From NCBI GenBank assembly GCA_016791285.1, contig JAEUMX010000256.1, positions 1-7,877 of the forward strand: a stretch of 7,877 bases of DNA, written 5' to 3'. The notes below the pieces were generated by a model that worked only from the letters and a program-made list of their open reading frames with translations, was not told the origin of the DNA and did not search any database. Origin of the DNA: Burkholderiales bacterium (GTDB taxonomy: Bacteria; Pseudomonadota; Gammaproteobacteria; Burkholderiales; JAEUMW01). Shown here piece by piece: positions 6,564 to 7,877 of this stretch (positions are counted from its first letter, which is position 1; each line of letters opens with the position of its first letter). A program made the position numbers and the translations under genes.

Positions 6564-7138
6564 TGCGTAGCTGGCTGCTGGTGCTCGCGGTGCTCGTGGC
6601 GGCCGGGTGTGGGAGCGCTCACGCGCCGCGCCTCTATACGCTCGATGCCGCCGTGCCGGGTGGTGCGGGCAGTGCGGATTCCTCGCTTAGCGTTTACATC
6701 GGCGCCGTCGTCGTCCCCGAATCCGTCGATCGCCCGCAGCTGATGGTGCGCACCGGCGCCAGCGAAGTGGCACCCGTCGACGGCCATCGCTGGGCCGAGC
6801 CGCTCAAGGTCGCGATCGGTCGCGTGCTCGCGGCCAAGCTGTCGCGCGAGCTCGGCACGCCCCGGGTCGGCGCCTATCCCGGCACGGCGCTGGCCGATGC
6901 TGCCTACCGGGTGCAGGTCGAGGTGCAGCGCTTCGAGTCGATGCTTGGCAGGGAGGTGACGCTCGAGGCGGTCTGGTCGGTGCGACGCATCGCCACGCAT
7001 GCGACCGTCTCGGGGCGCACCACCGTCAGCGAGGCCGTCGCCGGCGATTACGAGGCACTCGCGGCTGCCCACGGGCGCGCGCTCGACCCGCTTAGCCGCG
7101 ACATCGCGGCTGCGATCCGCAAGCTCGAGTCGGGGTGA
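6560..7138 (+). CDS. pqiC: PqiC-like lipoprotein (ABC-type transport auxiliary family)
   Basis: PqiC is a small lipoprotein, held in the outer membrane in E. coli, that docks the PqiB needle. The product is 192 aa, close to E. coli PqiC (about 187). It starts with a basic residue, a hydrophobic stretch and a VAAGC lipobox giving Cys17 as the likely lipidated residue. The +2 residue is Gly, not the inner-membrane retention signal Asp. APRLYTLDA just after the lipobox is the family's conserved beta-strand motif, and VVVPESVDRPQLMVR, WAEPL and VQVEVQRFE match the DUF330-type domain. The lipobox has Ala at -3 where Leu is usual, which is tolerated. The ATG at 6560 overlaps the pqiB stop by 4 nt, with GGAGG at 6545-6549, 10 nt upstream. 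A second ATG at 6563 is possible but has poorer spacing. No clear terminator follows. Confidence 0.88.
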   Translation: MMRSWLLVLAVLVAAGCGSAHAPRLYTLDAAVPGGAGSADSSLSVYIGAVVVPESVDRPQLMVRTGASEVAPVDGHRWAEPLKVAIGRVLAAKLSRELGTPRVGAYPGTALADAAYRVQVEVQRFESMLGREVTLEAVWSVRRIATHATVSGRTTVSEAVAGDYEALAAAHGRALDPLSRDIAAAIRKLESG

Positions 7139-7240
7139 GAGGAGCGGAGACGGGGTAGGGCACGTTCGTTGACTGCGATCGTGATCGGAGCAAAGCGGCA
7201 CCAGATGGCCGGCGCCGGTTACTTCCGGTACGCTGTAAAA

Positions 7241-7651
7241 ATGGATGTCGCGTTCATTACCCACCGCCTGCGGGACTACTTCGAGGCCCGCTCTCGAGGG
7301 GTGGTCTGCGTCTACCTCTTCGGCAGCGTTGCTCGCGGCACCGCGCATGGGCGTAGCGACGTCGACGTCGCCGTCCTCCTGGAGCGCGATCCGCCGGCTA
7401 CTCTCGCCGGCTCGGCGGTGTCGCTGGGCGGGGAGCTGGAACGCCACCTCGGGCGCCCGGTCGACCTCGTGGTTCTCAATCGCGCATCGGTCGATCTGGT
7501 GCATCGCGTGCTGCGGGACGGTTTGGTGGTCTTCGATCCTCGGCCGCGGGAGCGCATCCAGTTCGAGGTCCGCGCCCGCAACGCCTACTTCGACCTCAAG
7601 CCTGTCCTCGACCGCTATCGCAGGGTCGCCCGCGCCTCGGCCCATGGTTGA
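7241..7651 (+). CDS. mntA: MNT-domain nucleotidyltransferase, antitoxin MntA
   Basis: This is a minimal nucleotidyltransferase of the MntA family, which neutralises the partner HEPN toxin HepT by transferring AMP to it. The product is 136 aa from the ATG at 7241. It shows the diagnostic GS-x10-DxD motif: G28-S29 (in LFGSVARG), D40 and D42 (SDVDVAVL). A third catalytic Asp is D75 in GRPVDLVVLN. All catalytic residues are present, so the enzyme should be active. The start at 7241 puts the GS motif at the usual distance from the N-terminus; in-frame TTG (7169), GTG (7181) and ATG (7205) starts would add a tail not expected for the family. No Shine-Dalgarno is visible before 7241. The partner gene overlaps by 8 nt. 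It is separated from pqiC by 102 nt and is probably an independent, mobile-type module. Confidence 0.9.
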   Translation: MDVAFITHRLRDYFEARSRGVVCVYLFGSVARGTAHGRSDVDVAVLLERDPPATLAGSAVSLGGELERHLGRPVDLVVLNRASVDLVHRVLRDGLVVFDPRPRERIQFEVRARNAYFDLKPVLDRYRRVARASAHG

Positions 7652-7877
7652 CCGCGACCTCGTCCTCAAGCGGCTCGCCTTCATCGAGACGTGCGTGTCC
7701 GAGTTGCGAACGCTCGCGCGGCTCGACCTCCTGGAACAGGACGTACGCGAGGAACGATTCGTCGTCCACACGCTCCAGCTCGCGGTGCAGGCGGCGCTCG
7801 ATGCGGCCTCGCATATCGTTTCGGATGAGCGACTGGGCGAGCCGGAGACCAATCGTCAGCTGTTCGATCTCCTCCAC
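7644..7877 (+). CDS. hepT: HEPN-domain toxin HepT, N-terminal part (3' end outside window)
   Basis: An open frame of exactly 78 codons starts at an ATG 8 nt inside the mntA stop and continues off the window. It encodes the N-terminal part of a DUF86/HepT protein, normally about 140 aa, a HEPN-fold RNase toxin whose partner MntA inactivates it by AMPylation. The residues MVDRDLVLKRLAFIE, then VSELRTLARLDLLEQD, RFVVHTLQLAVQAALD and ASHIVSDERLGEP, follow the family pattern closely, with amphipathic helices throughout. The catalytic R-x4-6-H motif lies in the missing C-terminal half, so activity cannot be judged. The mntA-hepT order with a short overlap is the common arrangement. The name rests on recalled family sequence plus context. 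Confidence 0.85.
   Translation, partial: MVDRDLVLKRLAFIETCVSELRTLARLDLLEQDVREERFVVHTLQLAVQAALDAASHIVSDERLGEPETNRQLFDLLH

Noticed and set aside
7169..7240. N-terminal extension of mntA from TTG 7169, GTG 7181 or ATG 7205
   Set aside because: The extension resembles nothing in the MNT family and none of these starts has a well-placed Shine-Dalgarno; 7241 gives the usual length.
7139..7240. Terminator after pqiC
   Set aside because: No stem-loop with adequate stem and T-run was found in the gap; the only palindrome, at 7209-7218, has no loop and no T-run.
6251..7852. A 533-codon minus-strand frame opposite pqiB, pqiC, mntA and hepT
   Set aside because: Ser/Arg-rich low-complexity translation, antisense to four supported genes.

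Overview
The window is GC-rich, densely coding DNA with every supported gene on the + strand. It reads as a chromosomal segment of a serine-cycle methylotroph, most likely a Betaproteobacterium. The truncated serine hydroxymethyltransferase at the left edge looks, from memory, very like Burkholderiales-type GlyA. The next three genes are the methylotrophy genes sga, mtdA and fchA. No tRNA, rRNA, CRISPR array, transposon or attachment site was seen.

Region 1 (1-3617) is a one-carbon cluster. GlyA condenses methylene-H4F with glycine to give serine. Sga transfers the serine amino group to glyoxylate, giving hydroxypyruvate and regenerating glycine. MtdA interconverts methylene- and methenyl-H4F with NADP(H), and FchA interconverts methenyl- and formyl-H4F. 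Together they cover the formyl-H4F-to-serine entry of the serine cycle and its first transamination. Perfect GC-rich hairpins follow glyA and sga. mtdA and fchA are only 9 nt apart and probably form one transcriptional unit. Hydroxypyruvate reductase (hprA) is absent between sga and mtdA, and mtkAB/ppc/mcl do not follow fchA.

Region 2 (3678-7138) is a tightly overlapping four-gene intermembrane lipid-transport operon of the pqiABC (MCE) type. Two single-domain PqiA-like inner-membrane proteins replace the usual fused two-domain PqiA. They are followed by a three-MCE-domain PqiB and a PqiC lipoprotein. The first gene has no visible Shine-Dalgarno sequence and has a -10-like hexamer almost touching its GTG start, so it may be translated from a leaderless mRNA.

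Region 3 (7241-end) is an MNT/HEPN toxin-antitoxin pair, mntA (minimal nucleotidyltransferase antitoxin) and hepT (HEPN RNase toxin), overlapping by 8 nt. hepT runs off the window before its catalytic motif.

None of the genes belongs to an unknown family. The points of interest are the arrangement (a serine-cycle island abutting a split-pqiA operon and a TA module) and several candidate regulatory structures. All family assignments rest on recalled motifs and lengths, because no search could be run.
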